Positions 32,422-42,104 of a stretch of DNA of 64,000 nt are shown here, one piece after another (within the stretch, counting starts at the first letter, position 1; every line of letters starts with the position of its first letter). The position numbers and the translations under genes are program-made. This DNA is from Lumbricus rubellus. Taxonomy: Eukaryota > Annelida > Clitellata > Crassiclitellata > Lumbricidae. The notes under the pieces are model-generated. The model was not told where the DNA came from and made no database searches. It saw nothing but the letters and a program-made list of their open reading frames with translations. The stretch is from assembly GCA_945859605.1 (NCBI GenBank), contig OX243814.1:35605452-35669451 (forward strand). Reading direction: 5' to 3'.

Positions 32422-32941
32422 TGTCACAAGTCTTTTCCCTCTTCTTCTCTACGTGTGACCTTCAGTCTCTTCGGAAGCTTCTTCGTATAAGTTCGTGGTA
32501 GCGTAGGCCTATCCCTAGATAACTGTTTCATTAGCTAAATGGCTAGGTTAAAGAATCTACAGTCTTTCACTGTTTTGTTAACCAACAACGACGACGTGTT
32601 TAACTCTTCTTATTATACTCCAAAATCCGATATAAAGTAAAACGATCAGCAACAACACAACAATGACTACACTTGCGTTATCATAACAACTACACGACTA
32701 CTATCTTCATCAGTCTACTCTATCGCAACTCAACAACAACTCTTACAGCCTATCTCATCGGCTCTCAACACACAACTCTCCTTCTTCACTTCCACTCCCT
32801 TCTTGTACAATTAACGTACGCTCGTCTAGACGTCACGTGCTGTCCAGACAATCACCTGTGCAGACGCCGCGCGGCAATTTGCACCTGGCCTACTTACGTC
32901 GCCGTACGACAATCGGCGTGCACTGATTAAATTAGCTGACA
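32422..32941 (-). repeat. 3' LTR
   Basis: Plus-strand sequence begins tgtcacaagtc and ends agctgaca, so it carries TG...CA type ends on both strands. It is the downstream LTR for the minus-strand element. An AGGCCT palindrome lies at 32505-32510. Confidence 0.93.
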
Positions 32942-32965
32942 TTACCTCCTTCCTTTCTTTTGAAG
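32942..32965 (-). other. Polypurine tract of the LTR element
   Basis: Minus strand AAAAGAAAGGAAGGAGGTAA lies directly before the 3' LTR. This purine run is where plus-strand DNA synthesis is primed. Confidence 0.8.
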
Positions 32966-33058
32966 AGAGCTAATTAATCTTAAAAATTAGCGAACGTATA
33001 ATGCTTAAACTAAATACAAACAATTCTTATACTAAATGCAATCACAAAATACCTTATA

Positions 33059-36000
33059 CTACAATCTCGATAAGCAGTCTGCTACTACATTCAACTTTCC
33101 TTTCTTATAGTTCAACAGAATGTCAAAATTTTGCAATGATAAAGACCATCTGACTAACTTAGCAGACTTCGACATTGACTCAGTCAAATAAACTAAAGGA
33201 TTATGATCAGTGAACACATTAATCTTGGAACCAATAATGATTTCTTTCAATTTGTTTAAAGCCCATATGATTGCATAGGCTTCCTTCTCAATCGTCGCCC
33301 ATCTCCTCTGGGTATCTGTCAGCTTCTGGCTGATAAATGAAACGGGACGTTCTATCCCCTCATCGTCCACTTGTGACAGCACAGCCCCCACAGCAAAATC
33401 ACTGCTATCACAGTACAAATTAAATGGTTTGCCAACCTCGAACATGTACAGAGTAACATTCGATAAAACAATTTCTTTAAGAGAATCAAAAGATTTCTGG
33501 TGGTCCTGAGTCCAAATAATGTTCTCAGGTGTCTGCTTGCTAGTTAAATCTGTCAATGGTTTAGCAATCTCAGCAAAATTACAAATAAATTGTCTGTAGA
33601 AACCAAAGAATCCTAACATTTGCTTCACTTGCTTCTTCGTTTCAGGGTTTTTTAAATTAATCAAACTGTCAATCCTATCTGGATTCATCATCTTCTTCCC
33701 TGAACCAATGAGGTGACCGATGAATTTCACCTCACTCTTACCAAACACACATTTCTTCAAGTTCAAAGTTACATTATGCAGTCTTATTTGTTTCAAAAAT
33801 AATTCTAAATGTTTCAAATGAATGTTCCAATCATCAGAATGGACTGCAATGTCATCAACATAGGGTTCAGTAAATGCATTAATCGGTTGCAAAATCATGT
33901 TTATGACTTTTACAAAAGTCCGTCCAGAGTTAATCATTCCAAAAGGGACACGTGTAAATTCGTACAGTCCACTATGGGTAACGAATGCGGTTTTCCATTG
34001 GTCGGATTTCTTCACCGGACAAGTCCAGTAAGCACTGCGACAGTCCAAGACGGAAATAAACTTGGATTTCCCGACTTTGCTCAGCACATCGTTGACGATC
34101 GGCATGGGGTATCGACAATTTTCAGTATATGAATTCACGTACCTGTAGTCGCACGCGAGTCTCAAGGATCCGTCCTTCTTCTTGACGATGACCAGCGGAC
34201 TTGCCATTCTGCTCGACGACGGCTGAATGATGTTTGCTTTCAGCATCTCTTGTATTTGTTTGTCCACTTCTGCGCGGTATATCAACGGTATTCGATAAGC
34301 CGTGAACTCCTTCTCTCGAAAATCTGGTCTCAGCACCACTTCGTGTTCTACCAATGTACATAATCCAGGTTTGTCCGAAAATCTGTCTGCATATCGGTTC
34401 AGTACATCCAGTAGCTGTTTCTGTTGCTCGCTCGTAAGATGTCCGATCTGTTCATAGTCCAATTGCAGCGATTTCTGTGTCGTCTCTGCATGGTCTTCTT
34501 TCAATGGTAGCTCTACCACTGATCCGAATTCGTCGTCCTCTTCCACGATGAGACCACACGATAATGTTCTTGCGATGAACTTCCTCATTTTGTTGGCATG
34601 GACGATTCGTCGGCCGTTTTCATTCATGTCCACCAGATACGAATACTTGGATCTTCTTTGTAGCACTGTACATGGACCATGCCATCGTGAGATCAATTTA
34701 TTGGTTGACGTTGGATACAGGACGATGACGTTTTCTCCTGGTTCGAATTCTTTATCCTTGGCCCTCTTGTTGTATTGACTGGCGTATTGTTTTTGCTTTT
34801 CCTCTGCACAATTCTCAGCAAATATCAAAGCTTTCTCCATGTCTGCTCTTAAGTTCTTCAGGTACTTTGCTGGTTGTACTCCAATGTTTGGCGGTAGATT
34901 TATTTCTTTGGTCCAGCTTTCCTTTAAGATAGTTAATGGTCCTCTTGGCATTTTTCCATACACCAGCAGATATGGTGCCACTCCTGTCGTTGCGTTAGGA
35001 ACTTCTCTCAATGCCCATACGGTAAACGGAATGATTTTATGCCACTGTCTTGGATTTTCCACAATGACATGATGCACCATCTTCTTGAACGTCTGATTCC
35101 ATCTCTCAACTAATCCAGCTGCCTCAGGATGCCCTGGTGAATCGAATCGTGGACAGCATCCCATCAATTTCAAAAATTCTCTTGTGAGACTGGCTGTAAA
35201 ATTTGTGCCTCTGTCGCTGGTGATCACAGACGGCACCCCCACGTCAATGAAAAGCTTCATCAAAGCTTCGCACACAGCCTTAGCAGTCAATGACTTCAGC
35301 AAAAAGATTGTCGGCCATCTTGTACATGAATCCACTATGCACAAGCAATACTTATGCCCAGCTGCTGACTTCGGTTCTATTGGGCCTACCACGTCCATAG
35401 TCATCCGTCGGAATGGCACATCTTCCCTTGGAATTGGTGTAATCGGCACTCGATCCATCACCAAACTTCGTGCCTTCAGCTGACACTTCTCACAGGACTT
35501 ACAAAATTTCACCACGTCTCGACGCATCTTTGGCCAGACAAAGGACAACTTGATTCTCTCTCGTGTCTTCTCTTCTCCCAAGTGTCCGCCAAATACTGAC
35601 TCGTGAGCTAATTCCATTACTTGAATTCTTCTCTCTTTCGGTAACACCAACTGATACACAAGCTGATCCAGCATTTGATGCTTCTTATACAGCAATCCAT
35701 TCACCACGATAAACTCTGATCCTTGGTCTTCAGCGATCCTCCACCACGATTTCAGTGACTCGTCATTTCTCTGCTGCTCCTCGAATTTCTTCGCATCTTC
35801 CAGCTGTCTTTCATCGTTCGAATTCTCTGTGAACAAGTCCCTCATACTTGTCTCCAGTTCAGCGTCGCTTCCGGAATCTTCACTATCATTTCGTTCACAT
35901 GCAGCCATCTCTTCTTCAGTTTCATTGTTCTCAGATGTTGTTCTTTCGTCATCTTGGATGCTGAGTTCATCTTCGCTTTCCGTGTCATCTTCTTGCGAAC

Positions 36001-38623
36001 TTTCGTTTATCGTTTCATCTTCTCCGTCTTCGACTTCTGCTCTCCGACTTTGTGCTCTTGTAGTCACATTCGCTTGTAGCTCTCCTTGCAATATACTGAT
36101 TGGTGGAACCTCTTTCAGTTCTGCAATTATCTCTGGATGTAGCAGGAACTTTTCTGGATTTTCTTTACACAGTTCTGCTGAAATGCTGGCACACACTAAA
36201 GTTAAATATGGCGCGATATTTATTGTCCTGTCCTCTGTAGCTGCTCCTTCGTTACGACTGCTCATCCGCACTTCGATTTTCACCAACTTAGCTGGAATCG
36301 GCTCTCCAGCTACACATTGCAAATGAACTCTGCCGATTTCTTCTACTGTCGTTCCTTTCAGTAGTTCCTCGTTGATTACTGGTATCTCGGTCCCCGAGTC
36401 AATCAACGCCTCGACTTGCACAGGCTGCCCATCAGTCCCACGTATCTCCACATTTACATGCTGCAACGATATCTTCTTTATGCGTTGACACTCCTCTTTA
36501 CTTTTTGTTTCTCGACAACTTTCTGCAATGGAAGTAGTCTTTATCGCTTCTTTCAGTATGGTGAACTGCGGCGTACACTTCATCACTGACTTTACTTCTG
36601 TTTCTTGGTTGCATTGTTCTTCCCAACCAGGAGGTGCATTTATCACTTGTATCTGGTTTACTCGAAGATTTTCTGCACTTCTGCTAAAGTTCTTCCTCAG
36701 ATTTGCCGCTCCTGGTGCTTGGCAATGTTTTATTAGGTGTTTATCAGAATTGCAATTGTGGCAACGCTTCTTGATAAAACTTCTTTGCTCCTTGTTCTCC
36801 CACTTGTTGTACGGCGTGTAAGATGCATTACTTTCTGTTGGGCGTCCCAGCGGCGGAGTTCGATTGTAGGCTTGTCTGTCCCACGTTGACTGTTGTTTAT
36901 CTTGCGACCACTGCTTTCCAGAATAATCATCTTTCTTTGCATCATTACTCTTGGCTTGGCTTCCGGTGTCTTTGCTATCCTTGTTCCACTTGGGTTGCTT
37001 TGGACTATTGTCCCATGCTTCAAATTTCGGTTTGTCTTGGAACATCACACCAATCCGATTGTTTACATGTATATCTGCGAGATCTGCAACATTACTAGCT
37101 TCCAAGCATTCTGTGCCCTCTTTTGCTAAGACAAACTGCAGTGGACCTGGTGGTAAACATTCTTTCAGCTTATCCGCCACTAACAAATCAAACAGCTTCT
37201 CGTAGTCTTTGTCCACTCGTCTACTTCGGACATAATAATTCAACAGGTTCTTCAGCCTAGCCGTGAACATCGTATACGTTTCTTCGGCTGTCTTCTTGGC
37301 ATCTGCAAACCTGAACCTGTACTCACGAGCTGTTAACTTGAATTCCTTCAACAAGTGCTCTTTCACTGCATCGTATTTATCTAAATTCTCAAATGACAAT
37401 CGATTCAATACCGTTCGCGCTCTCGGGGTCATCAATGGCAACAACAATTTCACCCAATATTGCTTTTCCACAGCGAAGCTATTGAATGCATTTTCAACTG
37501 TTTCAAAATATAATGGCACTTCCATCATATCATACGGCATCTTCGGTAACACATGCTTCATTGCGTCACCTATCTTCTTAATCTTGGACACCATTGTCTC
37601 ACTTTCTTTGAGTCTAATCTGTTCTGACACTTCTCGGCTCTTACGATCATCTTCGTCTCTCTTCTTCAGTCGATCTTGATCTTCGATTCTCCGCAGTTCT
37701 TCCTGTTCTATCTTCTGTTGTAATAGTTCTAACTGCTTTCTGCGTTCTTCTTTTTCAATGGCCATTTCTTTAAGTTGAGCCTCCTTGATAGCAAGTTTCT
37801 TTAGTTCTAACTGCATCTGCTCTTCTCTTTCTCTTTCTGCTTTTTCCAAATTGTCTTTTTCAGCTTGCAATTCTTCCTGACGAATTTCTTCTGCTCTCTC
37901 CAGTTCTTGTAAACGCATCTTCTCCTTTTCTTCCTCACGAGCCTTTTTGTCTTCGATCTGCTGTTTTCGTATTTCTTCATCGCTTTTTCTTGCTTTTTCG
38001 TATTCTATCATTAACTCCATTCTTCGTCGTTCTGCTTCGTCACGATCTATTCTCATTTGTTCTAATTGCATCTGGAACTGCTGCTTCTGTATATCTATCT
38101 CTTGCTGTCTCATCCTTTCTGCTTTTTCTATCTCTTGTTGTCGCAGCCTATCTGCTTTTTCTGCTTTTTCTTTCTCCTCTTGTTTACGTTCTTTCTTTTC
38201 TTGTCTGCGCTGCTTTTCTTTCTCGTTCTCCTCTTGCCTGCGCCACTCTTCTTTCTCCTTTTCCTCTTGCCTGCGCCGCTCTTCTTTCTCCTTTTCCTCG
38301 TGTCTACGTTGTTCTTCTTTCTCCTTCTCTTCTTGGCGACGTTCTTTCTCTTCCTGTCTACTCATCATCATGAGTTGTAGCAACGCCTCTATAGACATAG
38401 GTGGCTGTGGCTTCTCCACTGGCTTCTCCGCAGCGCCTCCGACAGCACCTTCTTCTTCTTCTTCTTTCTTAGCCCAAACCTCGGCTAAATTTCTCATCAA
38501 ACTTTCCCTCGACATCTGTCCGACTTCTTCTGCATCTAAACCTGCTTCGATTAATAATTTTATTATTCTTTCGGAAGCCATCTTCTTAATAGCCGCTTGC
38601 TTTTGCTCTGTAAGTTTCTCCAT
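33059..38623 (-). CDS. Gag-Pol polyprotein of the Gmr1-like element (1854 aa)
   Basis: ATG 38623-38621 to TAG 33061-33059, with no stop or frameshift. Approximate domains: residues 1-85 acidic/helical; 88-345 a very long charged coiled coil with RRQEEKEKEE-type 10-residue repeats; 370-500 capsid-like (FETVENAFNSF, YWVKLLLPL); 618-633 a zinc knuckle C-x2-C-x4-H-x4-C; about 740 aspartic protease ALIDSGTEIPVI (DSG triad); 1000-1045 integrase HHCC finger (AHESVFGGH, CKSCEKC); then the integrase core with Asp in MDVVGP (about 1075), SDRGTNF (about 1136) and Glu in LVERWNQ (about 1172); a GPY/F-like RWHGPCTVL module; about 1430-1700 RT with LDCRSAYW and YVDDIAVHS (about 1590); from about 1735 RNase H (YCDSSDFAVGAVLS; FTDHNPL). 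All catalytic residues I can check are present. The single frame means Gag and Pol are made without frameshifting. The product acts in virus-like particles and in integration. It is not a host gene. Confidence 0.93.
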   Translation of the reverse strand: MEKLTEQKQAAIKKMASERIIKLLIEAGLDAEEVGQMSRESLMRNLAEVWAKKEEEEEGAVGGAAEKPVEKPQPPMSIEALLQLMMMSRQEEKERRQEEKEKEEQRRHEEKEKEERRRQEEKEKEEWRRQEENEKEKQRRQEKKERKQEEKEKAEKADRLRQQEIEKAERMRQQEIDIQKQQFQMQLEQMRIDRDEAERRRMELMIEYEKARKSDEEIRKQQIEDKKAREEEKEKMRLQELERAEEIRQEELQAEKDNLEKAEREREEQMQLELKKLAIKEAQLKEMAIEKEERRKQLELLQQKIEQEELRRIEDQDRLKKRDEDDRKSREVSEQIRLKESETMVSKIKKIGDAMKHVLPKMPYDMMEVPLYFETVENAFNSFAVEKQYWVKLLLPLMTPRARTVLNRLSFENLDKYDAVKEHLLKEFKLTAREYRFRFADAKKTAEETYTMFTARLKNLLNYYVRSRRVDKDYEKLFDLLVADKLKECLPPGPLQFVLAKEGTECLEASNVADLADIHVNNRIGVMFQDKPKFEAWDNSPKQPKWNKDSKDTGSQAKSNDAKKDDYSGKQWSQDKQQSTWDRQAYNRTPPLGRPTESNASYTPYNKWENKEQRSFIKKRCHNCNSDKHLIKHCQAPGAANLRKNFSRSAENLRVNQIQVINAPPGWEEQCNQETEVKSVMKCTPQFTILKEAIKTTSIAESCRETKSKEECQRIKKISLQHVNVEIRGTDGQPVQVEALIDSGTEIPVINEELLKGTTVEEIGRVHLQCVAGEPIPAKLVKIEVRMSSRNEGAATEDRTINIAPYLTLVCASISAELCKENPEKFLLHPEIIAELKEVPPISILQGELQANVTTRAQSRRAEVEDGEDETINESSQEDDTESEDELSIQDDERTTSENNETEEEMAACERNDSEDSGSDAELETSMRDLFTENSNDERQLEDAKKFEEQQRNDESLKSWWRIAEDQGSEFIVVNGLLYKKHQMLDQLVYQLVLPKERRIQVMELAHESVFGGHLGEEKTRERIKLSFVWPKMRRDVVKFCKSCEKCQLKARSLVMDRVPITPIPREDVPFRRMTMDVVGPIEPKSAAGHKYCLCIVDSCTRWPTIFLLKSLTAKAVCEALMKLFIDVGVPSVITSDRGTNFTASLTREFLKLMGCCPRFDSPGHPEAAGLVERWNQTFKKMVHHVIVENPRQWHKIIPFTVWALREVPNATTGVAPYLLVYGKMPRGPLTILKESWTKEINLPPNIGVQPAKYLKNLRADMEKALIFAENCAEEKQKQYASQYNKRAKDKEFEPGENVIVLYPTSTNKLISRWHGPCTVLQRRSKYSYLVDMNENGRRIVHANKMRKFIARTLSCGLIVEEDDEFGSVVELPLKEDHAETTQKSLQLDYEQIGHLTSEQQKQLLDVLNRYADRFSDKPGLCTLVEHEVVLRPDFREKEFTAYRIPLIYRAEVDKQIQEMLKANIIQPSSSRMASPLVIVKKKDGSLRLACDYRYVNSYTENCRYPMPIVNDVLSKVGKSKFISVLDCRSAYWTCPVKKSDQWKTAFVTHSGLYEFTRVPFGMINSGRTFVKVINMILQPINAFTEPYVDDIAVHSDDWNIHLKHLELFLKQIRLHNVTLNLKKCVFGKSEVKFIGHLIGSGKKMMNPDRIDSLINLKNPETKKQVKQMLGFFGFYRQFICNFAEIAKPLTDLTSKQTPENIIWTQDHQKSFDSLKEIVLSNVTLYMFEVGKPFNLYCDSSDFAVGAVLSQVDDEGIERPVSFISQKLTDTQRRWATIEKEAYAIIWALNKLKEIIIGSKINVFTDHNPLVYLTESMSKSAKLVRWSLSLQNFDILLNYKKGKLNVVADCLSRL

Positions 38624-38917
38624 CTTACTTCTTTACTTTACTGATGCTAGTCGAGAAATAGTAAGCTACTCTTCAAATGTTTGCAATTGACTGACTTCAA
38701 TTCTTTAAGCAAACTTCAATAGACAAGCAAGTTTTTCTACCTCGTAGTCGTTGTGTTGTCGTTTCTCACTGACGTACGGATGCTCGATGTATCGTTGCTT
38801 CTCCCGTGTGCTCGGCTCCTCGATAAATTCACAGCGTCCGTTCCTCCACAACGTCTGTTGATTGAATAGAATCCCTCCGTTCGTAACTACGATCGTTCTC
38901 CTGCAACTTGGATCGTT

Positions 38918-38935
38918 ATCCCACCGCTGTCACCA
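38918..38935 (-). other. Primer-binding site, tRNA-Leu type
   Basis: Two bases inside the 5' LTR, the minus strand reads TGGTGACAGCGGTGGGAT. From memory, the 3' end of a metazoan tRNA-Leu with CCA has the complement TGGTGGCAGCGGTGGGAT, one mismatch. Leu is therefore the likely primer. Confidence 0.65.
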
Positions 38936-38937
38936 AA

Positions 38938-39457
38938 TGTCACAAGTCTTTTCCCTCTTCTTCTCTACGTGTGACCTTCAGTCTCTTCGGAAGCTTCTTC
39001 GTATAAGTTCGTGGTAGCGTAGGCCTATCCCTAGATAACTGTTTCATTAGCTAAATGGCTAGGTTAAAGAATCTACAGTCTTTCACTGTTTTGTTAACCA
39101 ACAACGACGACGTGTTTAACTCTTCTTATTATACTCCAAAATCCGATATAAAGTAAAACGATCAGCAACAACACAACAATGACTACACTTGCGTTATCAT
39201 AACAACTACACGACTACTATCTTCATCAGTCTACTCTATCGCAACTCAACAACAACTCTTACAGCCTATCTCATCGGCTCTCAACACACAACTCTCCTTC
39301 TTCACTTCCACTCCCTTCTTGTACAATTAACGTACGCTCGTCTAGACGTCACGTGCTGTCCAGACAATCACCTGTGCAGACGCCGCGCGGCAATTTGCAC
39401 CTGGCCTACTTACGTCGCCGTACGACAATCGGCGTGCACTGATTAAATTAGCTGACA
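38938..39457 (-). repeat. 5' LTR
   Basis: The upstream LTR of the minus-strand element, 520 bp, with no difference from the 3' LTR found by reading. The 85-codon frame on its plus strand is identical in both LTRs and is antisense to the element; it is not a gene. Confidence 0.93.
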
Positions 39458-39767
39458 ATGGCACTCATCTCTCAAAGAATTAACAAAAATATATGAAAAA
39501 ATTGACAATTTGGACAGGATAGAACATATATATTTATTTTTATTACAAATGATTTTATTTTGAATATTTTGAAGTCTATAAACATCAAGCATTTTACTTT
39601 GAATTAATTACAACAATTTTTATATGCTTCTAGTTAATTAAATTTTAGCATTGTGGCCCCCTAAATGCCCTAATATCTTTTTAACTATGAAAAAGTGGCC
39701 CTCGTGTCCTTCAACTTAGAAAAAGTGGCCTTACAGTCAAAAATGGTTGGGAACCCCTGATCTAGTG

Positions 39768-40530
39768 TTACTGTTCATGGGGACTCTCCACTCCTCATTC
39801 ACCAAGCCGAGCTTAGGAGAAACCCATTGACACATCCATCTGAGTTCATCATCCTGTCCACGGGTATAATAGTCTTGAGAGGTGCTTTATCGAGACTATA
39901 CCACTCCCATAGTCCCATATTCATAGCGTTGGGCTACATGTTGCTATAATTATTGTTTACAGACTAAATATAATGGAGCCCTTTTGAAGGTTGGGCACAG
40001 ATCTTAATATTCTTCCATGTGTAAACCTAATCCCTAATTCTTTTTAGAGCTGTTTTTGTTGTTGTTGTTGTTGTTGCTGTTGTTGTTCCGAGTGCTAAGC
40101 AGAAAAAGTAATGAGTTTAGAACATGGCATTGAATAACATAGCCCAGTTTTAACACTATTATTGTACTGAAGTTAAATGGCTCTTGTGCTATATTGTAGG
40201 ACAATAATTAAAACGGAGAGAGCATAATTAGTCCAGCGAACCGATCAATACGGATGAAGCAGAACTAAATCGACCCTTTGTCATGATCTCAAACACTGAA
40301 CTTGAAAGCAGCATGCTCGATAATCGCTTTTGGAATTAAATAATAAAAAGCATTAATCGACAAATGTATTCATTTGATAATATCAGTTGATGTAATGATG
40401 TTATTGTAGGCTAATTTTTTTATTGCATTTGTTTAACGATTATTAATCGTGGGACGAAAGTCGTCTGACATTTTGTATGCCAGGTGCACATGTAGAAATG
40501 AGACGGGAAAGACGATTGTTGCAGGCTCCG
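39768..40530. other. Intergenic, nothing recognised
   Basis: Contains a short GTT run (40055-40085). No coding or transposon signature. Confidence 0.35.
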
Positions 40531-40536
40531 GCGCAC

Positions 40537-40965
<429 letters not shown>

Positions 40966-41049
40966 ATACAATATACATATACATAGTAGTCTACGTCCTT
41001 CACCTATAATCTGAATGACTGAATCAACGTATTTCAGTAGTCATTGTTG

Positions 41050-41950
41050 AATATAGAGCCTACGAGCGTCAGATCAGCTCCAACTGCTGATAATTATAGG
41101 CCTAATAAACACCAACATGAAGCAAGCCCTGCAGCCATGGGTATTAGATGTAGTCGCTTTTATGTTTCTAGTTTCATTTGCAGCGTGTGATCCACTCATT
41201 ATGACTGCGTTGACTTTGAGCGCAGTTTAAGCCGGGGTTTCAATTGTTATACGCTTTAGCCCTGGCGAGTATGTTTACACTATAGGCCTAGACCGCATTA
41301 TACATGTAGTAAACTTAACAATGCATTGCACCGGACTTTCAATCGATGGAGAGGTAATCAATGGATGCACTAAACCCTCTGGAGAGATATGAAAGGCATC
41401 CGCTAGGTGGTTCACTCAACTACATAATCCTATTACAGCTATCACCTTACAAGGCTTACAGAACAGCAGTGTCAATTGCAGTATTGCGCACTAATTAGTC
41501 TTAGCCTTTGTCGAAAATGCTTTGAAATGAACTGCCTGAGTTTTTCTCCTATTCAATAGTTAATTTAAAGTAGTGATAGGGCCTACGTCGTAGCCTATTG
41601 CTAAATACTGTTTCTGTAATGCTTGCAGCCAGAATCAATGTTCTGAAACCTTGAGAAGATGCCGAACGTTTTTATTGTAAGCGTGCCTCATCCATCTTCG
41701 AAAGAATCAATTCTCTCATACACATAAAATCACGAAAAGCCTTCGCAAGTTAAAGGTGAAATAATTGATCTACAGAAAATACGACAGGTAAATTTTTCGC
41801 TAGCTTGCTAAACACACCAGCAACGAGGTGCGCCACTGTTCGCACTCTGATAGTGTCAATCCGAAGCCGGATAAAGAAGGATGGGACGGTAGTAATCTTT
41901 GTTATCATACAGTGTCGTTAAACTGGAAATATCACCAACAACCACGAGAC
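41050..41950. repeat. GPCR-2 downstream flank, segmental duplication
   Basis: Blocks such as ctgcagccatggg(t/c)attag (41131, also 52733) and cttgcagcca(g/a)a and ccttgagaa(g/t)atg (41625-41665, also 53095-53130) occur in the same order before GPCR-2 and GPCR-3 (on the minus strand, after them). The 3' flanks were therefore duplicated with the genes. Confidence 0.6.
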
Positions 41951-41953
41951 AAA

Positions 41954-42032
41954 TTAACCCTTTACCTGTTAATTTTTAAATTTTAAGCCCGTTTTCAGCG
42001 GATATTCACGGAGCAAACGGGTAAAAGATTAA
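41954..42032. mobile_element. piggyBac-like MITE, 79 bp
   Basis: TTAACCCTTTACCTGTT at the left is mirrored imperfectly by AACGGGTAAAAGATTAA at the right, with TTAA at both ends. It lies about 70 bases after the GPCR-2 stop codon. Confidence 0.5.
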
Positions 42033-42104
42033 CTGCCATTCCTAGAAAAACAAGAGCTGCATTCAGCATTCGCCACAACACAGTTTTGGCTTTGAAGCCT
42101 TGAC

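Larger units (their letters stand above)
32422..39457 (-). mobile_element. Complete Gmr1-like Ty3/gypsy LTR retrotransposon
   Basis: 7036 bp, transcribed on the minus strand. It has two 520 bp LTRs that look identical by eye, a perfect 5 bp target duplication ATGGC (32417-32421 and 39458-39462), a primer-binding site, a purine tract and a single gag-pol frame. The pol order is protease, integrase, reverse transcriptase, RNase H. In ordinary Ty3/gypsy elements integrase is last. The integrase-first order with a gypsy-type RT defines the Gmr1 group described from deuterostomes (established knowledge). There is no envelope-like frame. Intact frame, matching LTRs and TSD indicate a recent insertion. 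Confidence 0.93.
32340..39759. mobile_element. hAT-type element split by the LTR retrotransposon
   Basis: The left end CAGCGGTTCCCAACCCGTGG and right end GGTTGGGAACCCCTG are inverted. The 8 bp flanks are ATCTAGGG (32332-32339) and ATCTAGTG (39760-39767), 7 of 8. Without the 7 kb insert it would be about 380 bp, so non-autonomous. It contains AAAAGTGGCCC repeats near both ends. The LTR element lies at 32422-39457. Confidence 0.8.

Noticed and set aside
32673..32930. 85-codon plus-strand frame present twice (also 39189-39446)
   Set aside because: It is inside the LTRs and antisense to the element; the identity reflects LTR identity, not a gene.
37947..38690. Long serine-rich plus-strand frame of 247 codons
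   Set aside because: It is the antisense of the charged coiled coil of Gag. Codon bias of GAG/AAG on the minus strand keeps the other strand open.
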